From JBFMCT01 sp046565765 (lineage in GTDB: Bacteria > Actinomycetota > Acidimicrobiia > Acidimicrobiales > AC-14), in NCBI GenBank assembly GCA_046565765.1, contig JBKHXX010000053.1, positions 1-64,000 on the forward strand: a DNA stretch of 64,000 bases. Direction: 5' to 3'. The notes below the pieces were generated by a model. That model worked only from the letters and a program-made list of their open reading frames with translations, had not been told where the DNA came from and did no database searches. Shown in pieces: positions 1 through 6,690 of the stretch. Both the position numbers and the translations under genes were made by a program. Numbering within the stretch: the first letter of the stretch is position 1; the number at the start of each line of letters is the position of its first letter.

Positions 1-23
1 GGCTCTACGCGACCAAGCGGGGA
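1..23 (+). repeat. Left terminal inverted repeat of the IS
   Basis: Reads GGCTCTACGCGACCAAGCGG plus GGA. It matches the reverse complement of 1420-1442 at 20 of 23 positions, with mismatches at positions 6, 13 and 14. Confidence 0.85.
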
Positions 24-1309
24 CGCCGGCCTCTGATTCGTGCGGCGGGGGGAGTGTGCCATTCCACGCCGGCGTGAAGGAGGACCCGCAGCCTGAAGTT
101 GTGGAAGTTGCGGAAGCCATGGGCGACCCGGACGACCTTCTTGACGACCAGATTGACCGCCTCCGTGGGGCCGTTGGACTTGCCGGTGGCGTGGTGGGCG
201 AGGATCTCGACGCGCCAGCGGGAGATCGTGCGGGCGAGGCGGTGGAGCTCGGGAGCGGCCGAGCCGTTGCACTCGGCCACGAAGGCGTCCACCAGCGCGG
301 TGGCCTGTTCGAGCGTGTCGGCGGCGTACATGGCCCGCAGTGCCTCCTTGGCCAACAGGGCGTCGAGCACCTCGTCGGTGGGATCGCCGGCAGCGAGGCC
401 GGCATCGAGGCGAGCCCGACTGCGATCGGTGTGGCGCTCGAGGCCCCGCAGCAACAGGCGGCGGATCTCGTAGAGCGGGTCGCCCGAGTGGCCGCGGTGG
501 TGCAGGGTCTCGTTCTGCACGCGGCGGCGCACCTGGTCGATGGCCCGGTTGGCCAGGGCGACCACGTGGAACGGGTCGACCACGATCGTCGCCTCGGGGA
601 GCTTGGCGGCCACGCCGGTGGCGTAGCCCCGGAAGGGGTGGATGGCCACGGTGGCCACGCCCGCCAGCCACTCCTTCGACCGTCTGTCGAGCCAGTCCTC
701 GACCGCCCGGGCGCTGCGACCTGGGACGACGTCGAGCAGCCGCCCACGGTCCAAGTCGACGAAGTTGGTGGCGAAGGTGGTGTGGCGCTGCGCGTTCGCT
801 CGCAGGAAGGCCACCTCGTCAAGGCCCAGGGCGCCGGTGCCGGTCGTGCGCTTGGGGTCGTCCACCCGGGGCCGGCCATAGGCGCAGACGGCGGCCATGA
901 CCGTCGACCACCCCACGCCGAGATCCCGGGCCGCGCAGGCCACCGAGCGGTTCTGCTCGCCCACCTGGCGGCACACCTCGGCCCGGGCCCGCTCGGTCAT
1001 CGACGCCCGGGGCCGGATCGCCTCGCTCTGCTCGGTCCACGCCGAGGTGTCGCAGTCGGGGTCGGGGCAGCGCCAGATGCGCTTGGACCACACGACCACA
1101 ACCCGTCGCCCGCCGGCGGGCAGATCGCGCACGCGCACCTTGCGCCGGCCCTTGGACCGAGCCCGCGTCCCGCACGCCGTGCAGCCCACGACGATGGCGG
1201 TCGTCTCCACCAGCTGGTGCAACTCGCCGTCGATCTCGGCCGCCGCCAGCAGCCGGAACCCCTCCATGCCCACGAGCGCGACGGCGCTCTCGCTACTCTC
1301 AAATCCCAC
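5..1309 (-). CDS. ISL3-family transposase
   Basis: A 434-residue transposase that would catalyse cut-and-paste movement of the surrounding IS. The N-terminal part carries a CTACG...CPDPDC zinc-finger-like region, followed by a helix-turn-helix region around GVGWSTVMAAV. The DDE-type catalytic core is recognisable from LGLDEVAF, VVDPFHVV and the C-terminal GPTEAVN motif (the Asp, Asp and Glu are the expected catalytic residues of this family). The reading frame is intact, and the stop lies within the left inverted repeat. The start at 1309 precedes a downstream alternative at MEGFRLL; the exact start is uncertain. Confidence 0.88.
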   Translation of the reverse strand: MGFESSESAVALVGMEGFRLLAAAEIDGELHQLVETTAIVVGCTACGTRARSKGRRKVRVRDLPAGGRRVVVVWSKRIWRCPDPDCDTSAWTEQSEAIRPRASMTERARAEVCRQVGEQNRSVACAARDLGVGWSTVMAAVCAYGRPRVDDPKRTTGTGALGLDEVAFLRANAQRHTTFATNFVDLDRGRLLDVVPGRSARAVEDWLDRRSKEWLAGVATVAIHPFRGYATGVAAKLPEATIVVDPFHVVALANRAIDQVRRRVQNETLHHRGHSGDPLYEIRRLLLRGLERHTDRSRARLDAGLAAGDPTDEVLDALLAKEALRAMYAADTLEQATALVDAFVAECNGSAAPELHRLARTISRWRVEILAHHATGKSNGPTEAVNLVVKKVVRVAHGFRNFHNFRLRVLLHAGVEWHTPPAARIRGRRPRLVA

Positions 1310-1311
1310 CA

Positions 1312-1364
1312 GGGGCCTCCTCGATTCTCGCTGCTTTCGACAGCCGCAAGAATCACGAGGCCCC
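1312..1364. repeat. Imperfect hairpin upstream of the transposase
   Basis: Arms GGGGCCTC...GATTCT (1312-1328) and AGAATC...GAGGCCCC (about 1348-1364) can fold over a short loop between the transposase start and the right inverted repeat. On the minus strand it would lie in the transposase leader, where it could block translation of read-through transcripts. That role is inference; only the symmetry is seen. Confidence 0.5.
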
Positions 1365-1419
1365 GGTACGCGGGTGGTGGATGCTCAGCCTCTATGGCTC
1401 GGGTGCTCGGTGGTCACGC

Positions 1420-1442
1420 TCCCCGCTTCATCGCGTGGAGCC
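1420..1442 (-). repeat. Right terminal inverted repeat of the IS
   Basis: Read on the minus strand it begins GGCTCCACGCGATGAAGCGG and pairs with bases 1-23. The host sequence resumes at 1443. Confidence 0.85.
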
Positions 1443-1573
1443 CCTAACAGAGGTAATACAAACGCTCGTTCGAGTACGTGGCGACGGTCCCTTGGTCCTC
1501 CGTCTTGGTCGCCCGGTTGCCAAAGGGCGTCAGGGAGAGACGGGCACGGCGCCGGACGGCCGCCGACCGCGCA

Positions 1574-1807
1574 CTACATCGCCTGCAGCCCTCTGAGCAG
1601 GTCACCGGCGTCGATGTCCAGCCCTCTCGCCAGCTTCAGGATGTTGTGGAGGCTGATGTTGCGCTGACCGCGTTCCACCTGGCCCAGGAAGGTCCAGTGC
1701 ACGCCGCAGCGGTCCGCGGCGGCTTCCTGGCTCAGTGCGAGGTCTAGCCGCCTGGTCCGGACACGGCTGCCGAACGTGGCGGCGGCGGGCGAGATCGGTA
1801 CGGCCAT
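1574..1807 (-). CDS. Xre-family helix-turn-helix regulator
   Basis: A 77-residue protein made almost entirely of one cro/C1-type helix-turn-helix. Residues RVRTRRLDLALSQEAAADR begin the fold, GVHWTFLGQVERGQRNISL is the recognition-helix region, and NILKLARGLDIDAGDLL closes it. Such single-domain repressors usually bind an operator at their own promoter. It is transcribed away from the small cysteine-rich gene at 1958, so the 150-bp gap between them is the likely shared control region. No toxin partner is recognisable beside it. Confidence 0.8.
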   Translation of the reverse strand: MAVPISPAAATFGSRVRTRRLDLALSQEAAADRCGVHWTFLGQVERGQRNISLHNILKLARGLDIDAGDLLRGLQAM

Positions 1808-1957
1808 GGCAGTCCCGTACCCATCGAGTGCGTCCCAAGGCGGGCGTATCCAGAGAAAGTATGTCGCAACTGTCTGCGTCCTGGTACGGTCGCCGCTTCA
1901 GCAGGACGCCCGGATGGTTCGGGCAACCAGGGCGATGCTCAAGCCGGAGAGAACGAT

Positions 1958-2119
1958 TTGGCGGTCTACGAGGAACGCTTCTGCGGCAGATGCAAGAAGA
2001 AGGTACGGATGACCCGCTGCGAGGTCTGTAGGGGCCGTGGAGGCGGTGCCGCCAGCCAGTGCCTCAGCGCCTGCCACCAGAAGGGCTGGCTGTGCCCGAC
2101 CCACGGCTGGAACTACTAG
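1958..2119 (+). CDS. Small cysteine-rich zinc-ribbon-like protein (53 aa)
   Basis: It starts with TTG at 1958, 8 bases after a GGAG ribosome-binding site, and ends with TAG at 2117-2119. The product carries CGRC, CEVCRGRG, CLSACH and CPTH, so seven Cys and two His are placed as pairs (C9/C12, C21/C24, C35/C39, C46/H49). CEVCRGRG is a CxxCxGxG unit like those in the DnaJ zinc domain. Binding of one or two zinc ions is a reasonable inference. The next gene starts 10 bases after the stop, so the two are probably co-translated. I do not recognise the family. Confidence 0.6.
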   Translation: MAVYEERFCGRCKKKVRMTRCEVCRGRGGGAASQCLSACHQKGWLCPTHGWNY

Positions 2120-2129
2120 TCGACTCAAG

Positions 2130-2663
2130 ATGATCGCTGATCTTCACGATCCGTGGCTGGGCGGGGTGATCGCCCGCTCCAACCTGGCCGATCACAAGGC
2201 TCGACCAGCCAACTTGGCCGAGCAGTTGACCGAGGCGGCCCGGCCCATGGCCAGCTTCACCGACGCCATCCTCGAAATCTCCAGAGTTGGACGGCACAAG
2301 CTGCCGGACGGAGCCCAGCTCGGCACCATCGACGTGCTGCTGGTCGTCTTCCCATTCGAACTGGTGCTCGTGGTTCAGAAGGGCATGCTCAAGAAGCGGC
2401 TGGAAACGGAACGGGCGGAGTACATGCACGTCAAGGCAGCTGTGGAGGACACCCGGACGCTCGGTGACGGCCGGACCGGTGAGTTCGCCATCCAGTTCCT
2501 GGGTGCCGGTTCGGTGCCCTTGTTCCGTTTGGCCTGGCAGTGGTGGCGCAGCGGCTTTGGCGCGAATCCGAACGAGCAGCTGGCGGCAGCCACTGAGCGG
2601 GACCGCATCCTCACCGCCATACAGAGCGCCATGCGCCGGGACTTCTCGGCCTATGAGCGGTAG
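2130..2663 (+). CDS. Hypothetical protein, 177 aa
   Basis: I do not recognise this protein. The ATG at 2130 is preferred because longer in-frame starts would overlap the cysteine-rich gene that ends at 2119. The middle contains a strongly hydrophobic stretch (IDVLLVVFPFELVLVV) followed by basic and acidic residues, and a second hydrophobic/aromatic stretch near FRLAWQWWRSGF; it may associate with the membrane. There is no clear ribosome-binding site, which fits translational coupling to the preceding gene. Codon use is less GC-rich than in the housekeeping genes to the right. Confidence 0.6.
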   Translation: MIADLHDPWLGGVIARSNLADHKARPANLAEQLTEAARPMASFTDAILEISRVGRHKLPDGAQLGTIDVLLVVFPFELVLVVQKGMLKKRLETERAEYMHVKAAVEDTRTLGDGRTGEFAIQFLGAGSVPLFRLAWQWWRSGFGANPNEQLAAATERDRILTAIQSAMRRDFSAYER

Positions 2664-2704
2664 CGCCGCCTTAGATCGTTCCTCCGATGAAAGGTCATGA
2701 GAAC

Positions 2705-3634
2705 ATGATGAACGCACATGGTCTTCGGCTGCCGCGCCGGCCGTGGAAGCGTACGGCGGGGGCATTGTGTGCCGGATCGTTGCTGCTGGGTGGCCTCACC
2801 GTCGCTGGCACCGTTGACGCTCAGACGGTCGATGATGAGATTCCGGGCGTCGAGCTGTCGCTGAGCTGCCAGGGCCAGATGGAACAAGGTGTCTGGAAGT
2901 ACGGCCTCGGCATCAACAACATGCGCGCTACCGACGTCTTCGGATCGATCAGCGGCAAGAAGGCCAACGATGATCTGGTCACCAGCGGTCTCGGCTACGG
3001 CCGGTATCGGGCCGTAGCCGAGACGGTGTCTGCCTTCTTCGGCTACAACGAATTGGAGGACGGGCAGATCATCGTCAGTGTGGATGGCGAGACGGCCGCC
3101 GAGACCATCCCGGTTGATTGCGTACCGAACCAATCAACCACCACCAGTCCGTCAACCACGACGATCGCCACTGCGCCGAGCAGCGGAACAATCCCTGGTG
3201 TCGACGTCATTCTCAACTGCAACATGGCCGGTCGCGGCGTGCTCACCGTCGAGAACAACCGGACCACGGCAATCTCAGGAGAGATTCAATCGACGAAGAG
3301 CGGTCAGACCACGGTCCTGCTGCCATACGAGGCGCCGGCAAACGACATCTCCGCGAACGTTCTGCCGGCCAGCGCAGAGGACAGCGTTTTGACGGTTACC
3401 GTGAACGGTGAAAGCGCGGTGGTCGAGCGCGCTCTGGACTGCGTTCCGAACCAGTCGACCACGACCAGCTCAACGACTACAACTACGACGACAACATTGG
3501 TACCGCCAGGCGGGCAGGTGACTTCGTCGCTGGAGGCCGTAGTGGCGTCAGCTCCGCTGCCGCTGGCTGCACGGTCGGCCCTACTGGAAGTACTGCGCCT
3601 GCTGAGGCTGCTGTTCGGGTGGTTGGGAGTGTAG
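2705..3634 (+). CDS. Secreted protein with two internal repeats and Thr-rich linkers
   Basis: A 309-residue exported protein. The N-terminus has an Arg/Lys-rich start, a hydrophobic core (ALCAGSLLLGGLTVAG) and a likely cleavage site after VDA near residue 39. Two homologous segments of about 90-110 residues follow: one begins IPGVELSLSC, the other IPGVDVILNC, and both end DCVPNQSTTTS. Thr/Ser-rich linkers resemble the stalks of actinobacterial surface proteins. The C-terminus (LLEVLRLLRLLFGWLGV) is hydrophobic and may anchor it. ATG 2705 is chosen because AAAGG lies 10 bases upstream; ATG 2687 has no such site. Function unknown. Confidence 0.75.
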   Translation: MMNAHGLRLPRRPWKRTAGALCAGSLLLGGLTVAGTVDAQTVDDEIPGVELSLSCQGQMEQGVWKYGLGINNMRATDVFGSISGKKANDDLVTSGLGYGRYRAVAETVSAFFGYNELEDGQIIVSVDGETAAETIPVDCVPNQSTTTSPSTTTIATAPSSGTIPGVDVILNCNMAGRGVLTVENNRTTAISGEIQSTKSGQTTVLLPYEAPANDISANVLPASAEDSVLTVTVNGESAVVERALDCVPNQSTTTSSTTTTTTTTLVPPGGQVTSSLEAVVASAPLPLAARSALLEVLRLLRLLFGWLGV

Positions 3635-3658
3635 GGGGAGTCGCCCTCGAGGTGGTCG

Positions 3659-3853
3659 TCACCTCCTGTCCGGAGGGGCTCCAGATTTGCGTCGTTGCGC
3701 TTGGTAGGCCCGATTTCCTTCACGAGCGTCCGGGTCATATCGTCGAAGAGCTGTTTGGCCGCTAACAGCCAGCGTTCGGTCAAGTTCCGCCCAACTTGTG
3801 TCTAGCTCACGGGCTATATCAACGAGTGCGTCAACCTGTGCTCTGGCTAGCGC
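3659..3853 (-). pseudogene. Remnant of a helix-turn-helix protein gene (C-terminal part)
   Basis: An open segment of 64 codons with convincing protein character but no start codon. It contains IARELDTSWAELDRTLAVSG, which resembles the helix-turn-helix of small actinobacterial DNA-binding proteins (pattern A..LG.SW..I...L.VS), and ends with TGA at 3659-3661. A stop codon (3854-3856) lies immediately upstream in frame, exactly where the next remnant begins on the other strand. I read this as a gene cut off by a deletion or rearrangement near 3850. Confidence 0.45.
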
Positions 3854-4036
3854 TCACGCGTCTGCTTCCAGCTGGGAGCAGAGGACGCCCGAATCATGGC
3901 CGGCAGTACCGGCCAGCTCGACGCCGAAGACTTTCAGTCCCTCGGGCGCTTCGAGGCCTACGCCGCGTTCGTGGCCCGGGCCCACGTTCAGCCGTGGCGC
4001 AGCCTCCGGACGAATACGGCGGGACGGGACACGTGA
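3851..4036 (+). pseudogene. Remnant of a conjugation-type ATPase gene (C-terminal end)
   Basis: An in-frame segment of about 60 codons ending at TGA 4034-4036. It reads VCFQLGAEDARIMAG and then LDAEDFQSLGRFEAYAAFV, followed by HVQPWRSLRT. This pattern (RV.FQ.G..DAR followed by L...D...L..FEAY) is what I would expect of the C-terminal part of TraG/VirD4- or HerA-like ATPases from actinobacterial conjugative elements. The rest of the gene is missing; a stop codon lies in frame just upstream. An ATG at 3896 could still allow a 46-residue peptide. Confidence 0.4.
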
Positions 4037-4088
4037 TGACCTGTCGCCCCGGCGGCGGGGAGGCGGGCGATGAGCCCGGCTCAGCGTT

Positions 4089-4449
4089 TGGTGGAGGTGG
4101 AGGGATTCGAACCCTCGTCCTTCGGGTTCTCGACGGGCCTTCTCCGAGCGCAGCCGACGGGGAGATCTCGGGCGGCCGGCCGTCGTCGGCACCGGACGGC
4201 TGCCCCAGTCAGCTGAGGTGTCCCCGGCGGAGCTCGCTGACGTCGCTCACCGGGTAAGCCCCGCTAGATGACATTCGGATCCGGACCGCAGGGCTGGGCC
4301 CGGGCGAACGTCTCACTGGTGTTTAAGCAGCGAGAAGTTGCCGGTTTGAGTCGGCGTTTGTGTTTTGGTTTCCGGCTCTTTTACGTGGCTCCGGAGACCA
4401 CGGCTCGCTTCTCCCATCTCGACGACCGAAGTCGAAACCATGCACCCCC
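4089..4449 (-). ncRNA. ssrA: Transfer-messenger RNA (tmRNA)
   Basis: The 361-nt RNA rescues stalled ribosomes together with SmpB. The 5' end GGGGGTG pairs with CACCTCC before the encoded 3' ACCA, with one G-U pair, to form the tRNA-like acceptor stem, and the T arm GGGTTCGAATCCC is present. The tag frame (4323-4355, minus strand) encodes ADSNRQLLAA then TAA; its LLAA end fits the hydrophobic, Ala-terminated degradation signal known for these tags. It lies directly downstream of smpB, the usual arrangement. The 3' end faces the island-like DNA at 1443-4088, as expected when an element integrates into ssrA. Confidence 0.93.
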
Positions 4450-4465
4450 GTGTGTTGCGGTTGTC

Positions 4466-4483
4466 CCCAGCGTAAACGCTGGG
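4466..4483 (-). terminator. Hairpin between smpB and ssrA
   Basis: Stem CCCAGCG / CGCTGGG with a TAAA loop, 8 bases beyond the smpB stop and 16 bases before the tmRNA 5' end. No long T run follows, so it may act as a weak terminator or as a processing signal for the tmRNA precursor. Confidence 0.5.
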
Positions 4484-4490
4484 CGGGCGG

Positions 4491-5000
4491 TCAGGCTTCC
4501 CGGTTCCTCCTGGACAGGGCCCGCTGCGCCTCCCGGTTGGCGTCGCGCTCGGCGATGGCCGACCGCTTGTCGTGGCGCTTGCGCCCCCGGGCCAGGCCCA
4601 GCTCGACCTTGGCCTTGCCCTCCTTGAAGTAGACGGACAGGGGCACGAGGGTCAACGACTCCAGCGCCACCCGGTTGGCCAGCTCGGCGATCTCGGAGCG
4701 GTGGAGGAGCAGCTTGCGCCGGCGCTCGGGGTCGTGGCCGCCGAACCCGTCGGTCTGGGCGTAGGGCGACACGTGCACGCCCACCAGCCACAGCTCGCCC
4801 CCGTCCATGCGGGCGTAGGAGTCCTTGAGCTGGATCTGGCCCTCCCGCAGCGACTTGACCTCGGTGCCGACCAGGGCGATACCCGCCTCGTGGGTCTGGA
4901 GGATGTCGTAGTCGTGGCGGGCGCGACGGTTCTTGGCCACCACCCTGACGGGGGGACCGGCGGCCTTGGCCTCCTTGCGAGCCGTCTTCATCTTCGCCAC
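4491..5000 (-). CDS. smpB: SsrA-binding protein SmpB
   Basis: A 169-residue tmRNA-binding protein. It has the family hallmarks: NRRARHDYDILQTHEAGIAL, GTEVKSLREGQ, the H-x-SPY segment (VHVSPYAQ) and the basic C-terminal tail KRHDKRSAIAERDANREAQR that folds in the ribosomal mRNA channel. SmpB brings tmRNA to stalled ribosomes. ssrA follows on the same strand. The mec gene starts 26 bases away on the opposite strand. Confidence 0.96.
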   Translation of the reverse strand: MAKMKTARKEAKAAGPPVRVVAKNRRARHDYDILQTHEAGIALVGTEVKSLREGQIQLKDSYARMDGGELWLVGVHVSPYAQTDGFGGHDPERRRKLLLHRSEIAELANRVALESLTLVPLSVYFKEGKAKVELGLARGRKRHDKRSAIAERDANREAQRALSRRNREA

Positions 5001-5026
5001 GGCCCCGACGGTACCCTCGCCCCTCC

Positions 5027-5440
5027 ATGCTCCGGCTCGCCCGCGCCGACTACCTGGCCATCGTGGCCCACGCCATCGACGGCGTCCCCGAGGAGGTGTG
5101 CGGCCTGCTGGCGGCCCCGGTGGGCGGCGACTCGGGCGACATCGCCGCCGTCTACCGGTGCCGGAACATCCGGGCCTCGGCCAAGGTCTACGAGCCCCAC
5201 CCCCTCGACGTGGGAGCGGCCGACGACGACGCCGGGGCGCGCGGCCTGACCCTCACCGGCGTCTACCACTCCCACACCCACACCGACGCCTGGCCCTCGC
5301 CCACCGACGTGGCCGAGGCGGGCTGGCCCGACTGGCACTACGTGATCGTCTCGCTGCGCCACCCCGAGCCGGTGGTGCGGTCGTTCCGCATCGTGGGCGG
5401 CGAAATCACGGAAGAACCGGTCGAGGTGGGCGACCACTAG
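5027..5440 (+). CDS. mec: JAMM metallopeptidase of the CysO sulfur-carrier system
   Basis: A 137-residue M67 (JAB1/MPN) zinc peptidase. The JAMM signature is complete: Glu22/23 in PEEVCGLL, His81 and His83 in HSHTHTDAWPSPTD, Ser91 and Asp94. In the known mycobacterial pathway the homologue cleaves cysteine from the C-terminus of the carrier CysO after CysM has attached it. cysO starts 10 bases downstream and cysM follows, so the job is well supported by context. A TACCCT box (5012-5017) lies 9 bases before the ATG, which fits a leaderless or near-leaderless transcript. Confidence 0.9.
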   Translation: MLRLARADYLAIVAHAIDGVPEEVCGLLAAPVGGDSGDIAAVYRCRNIRASAKVYEPHPLDVGAADDDAGARGLTLTGVYHSHTHTDAWPSPTDVAEAGWPDWHYVIVSLRHPEPVVRSFRIVGGEITEEPVEVGDH

Positions 5441-5450
5441 GCTGGACCCG

Positions 5451-5726
5451 ATGCCCGTCGACGTCCACCTTCCCACCGTCCTCCGCCAGCACGCCGGGGG
5501 CCAGGCGACGATCAAGGCCAGCGGCGCCACCGTCGCCGAGGTGTTCGAGGACGCCGTGCGCCAGTTCCCGCTGCTCGCCGGCCAGCTCGTCACCGAGGAC
5601 GGCCGGCTGCACAAGTTCGTGAACGTCTACCGCAACGACGAGGACGTGCGCTTCCTCGACCAGTTGCAGACCAAGGTGTCCGACGACGACGTGATCTCGG
5701 TCCTGCCGGCCGTCGCCGGCGGCTAG
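5451..5726 (+). CDS. cysO: Ubiquitin-like sulfur carrier protein CysO
   Basis: A 91-residue MoaD/ThiS-family beta-grasp protein that ends with the diagnostic Gly-Gly (VAGG). The C-terminal thiocarboxylate would donate sulfur to CysM. FVNVYRNDEDVRFLDQLQTK and DDDVISVLPAVAGG are typical of the family. It lies between mec and cysM, as in mycobacteria. The gene for the activating E1-like/sulfurtransferase enzyme is not in this window. TAGGCT (5438-5443) lies 7 bases upstream of the ATG and could serve as a -10 box. Confidence 0.93.
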   Translation: MPVDVHLPTVLRQHAGGQATIKASGATVAEVFEDAVRQFPLLAGQLVTEDGRLHKFVNVYRNDEDVRFLDQLQTKVSDDDVISVLPAVAGG

Positions 5727-5745
5727 GCCGGGTCCCAGCCGAGGC

Positions 5746-6684
5746 GTGGCCGTTCGCCGCTCGGTCCTCGAGCTCATCGGCAACACGCCCCTGGTCGACG
5801 TCAGCCGGCTCAGCCCCACGCCCGGAGTCCACATCCTGGCCAAGCTGGAGGGCCAGAACCCGGGCGGATCGGTCAAGGACCGCATCGCCATGGCCATGGT
5901 GGAGGCGGCCGAGGCCGACGGCACCCTCAGGCCGGGCCAGACCATCCTCGAGCCGTCGTCGGGAAACACCGGGATCGGCCTGGCCATCGTGTGCCGGCTC
6001 AAGGGCTACCGCCTGCGGGTCGTCCTGCCCGCCAACGTGTCGCCCGAGCGCCGCCAGCTGCTGGAGATCTTCGGGGCCGAGGTCATCGAGTCCCCCGGCG
6101 AGGAGGGGTCCAACGGCGCGGTACGCAAGGCCGAGCGGCTGGCCAAGGAGATGACCGACGTGGTCATGCTCTACCAGTACGGCAACCCGGCCAACGTGCG
6201 GGCCCACTACACGGGCACCGGCCCTGAGATCTGGGCCGACTGCCCCGAGGTCACCCACTTCGTGTCCGGACTGGGTACCAGCGGGACCCTCATGGGCGTG
6301 GGGCGGTACCTGAAGGAACGGAACCCGGTGGTGAAGGTGTGGGCGGTGGAGCCGCCCGCGGGCGAGCTGGTGCAGGGCCTGCGCAGCCTCGACGACGGTT
6401 ACGTGCCACCCATCTTCGACGCCGACGTGCTCGACCGGAAGGTGATCGTCCGGCCCCGGGAGTCGGTCGAGTGGACCCGCCGGCTCACCGAGGAGACCGG
6501 CATCTTCGCGGGGATCTCCTCGGGGGCGACCGTGGCGGGTGCGGTGCGGGTGGCACGGGAGCTGACCACCGGCGTGATCGTGGTCGTGCTGGCCGACGGC
6601 GGCTGGAAGTACCTGTCCACCGGCGTGTGGACCGACGACCTCGACGAGGTCGTGGAACGGGCCTCGAAGATCGTCTACTTCTGA
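5746..6684 (+). CDS. cysM: CysO-dependent cysteine synthase
   Basis: A 312-residue fold-type II PLP enzyme. It makes cysteine from an activated serine (O-phosphoserine in the mycobacterial homologue) using CysO thiocarboxylate. Lys44 in GGSVKDR would hold PLP, SSGNTG (71-76) is the substrate loop, and SGLGTSGT binds the PLP phosphate. GTG 5746 is the start, 19 bases after cysO. A second route to cysteine is suggested by the sulfite reductase/CysH/CysDN genes at 19-24 kb. Confidence 0.92.
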   Translation: MAVRRSVLELIGNTPLVDVSRLSPTPGVHILAKLEGQNPGGSVKDRIAMAMVEAAEADGTLRPGQTILEPSSGNTGIGLAIVCRLKGYRLRVVLPANVSPERRQLLEIFGAEVIESPGEEGSNGAVRKAERLAKEMTDVVMLYQYGNPANVRAHYTGTGPEIWADCPEVTHFVSGLGTSGTLMGVGRYLKERNPVVKVWAVEPPAGELVQGLRSLDDGYVPPIFDADVLDRKVIVRPRESVEWTRRLTEETGIFAGISSGATVAGAVRVARELTTGVIVVVLADGGWKYLSTGVWTDDLDEVVERASKIVYF

Positions 6685-6690
6685 CAGCTC

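Larger units (their letters stand above)
1..1442 (-). mobile_element. Complete ISL3-family insertion sequence
   Basis: The element is bounded by 23-bp imperfect inverted repeats (1-23 and 1420-1442, 20 of 23 matching), both beginning GGCTC when read inward. It holds one transposase gene on the minus strand. The size (1442 bp), the single transposase and the GGCTC termini fit the ISL3 family. The 8 bases right of the element are cctaacag; the matching target duplication would lie left of base 1 and cannot be checked. That base 1 is exactly the IS terminus suggests that the sequence was broken at a multicopy IS. Confidence 0.85.

Noticed and set aside
56..1447. A long plus-strand open frame across the IS
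   Set aside because: It is the complement of the transposase gene; its product is low-complexity Gly/Val/Arg-rich and has no domain, as expected for antisense frames in high-GC DNA.
3854..4192. A minus-strand frame containing RGFESLHLHQ
   Set aside because: It overlaps the 3' part of the tmRNA; RGFES is the usual chance translation of a T-loop.
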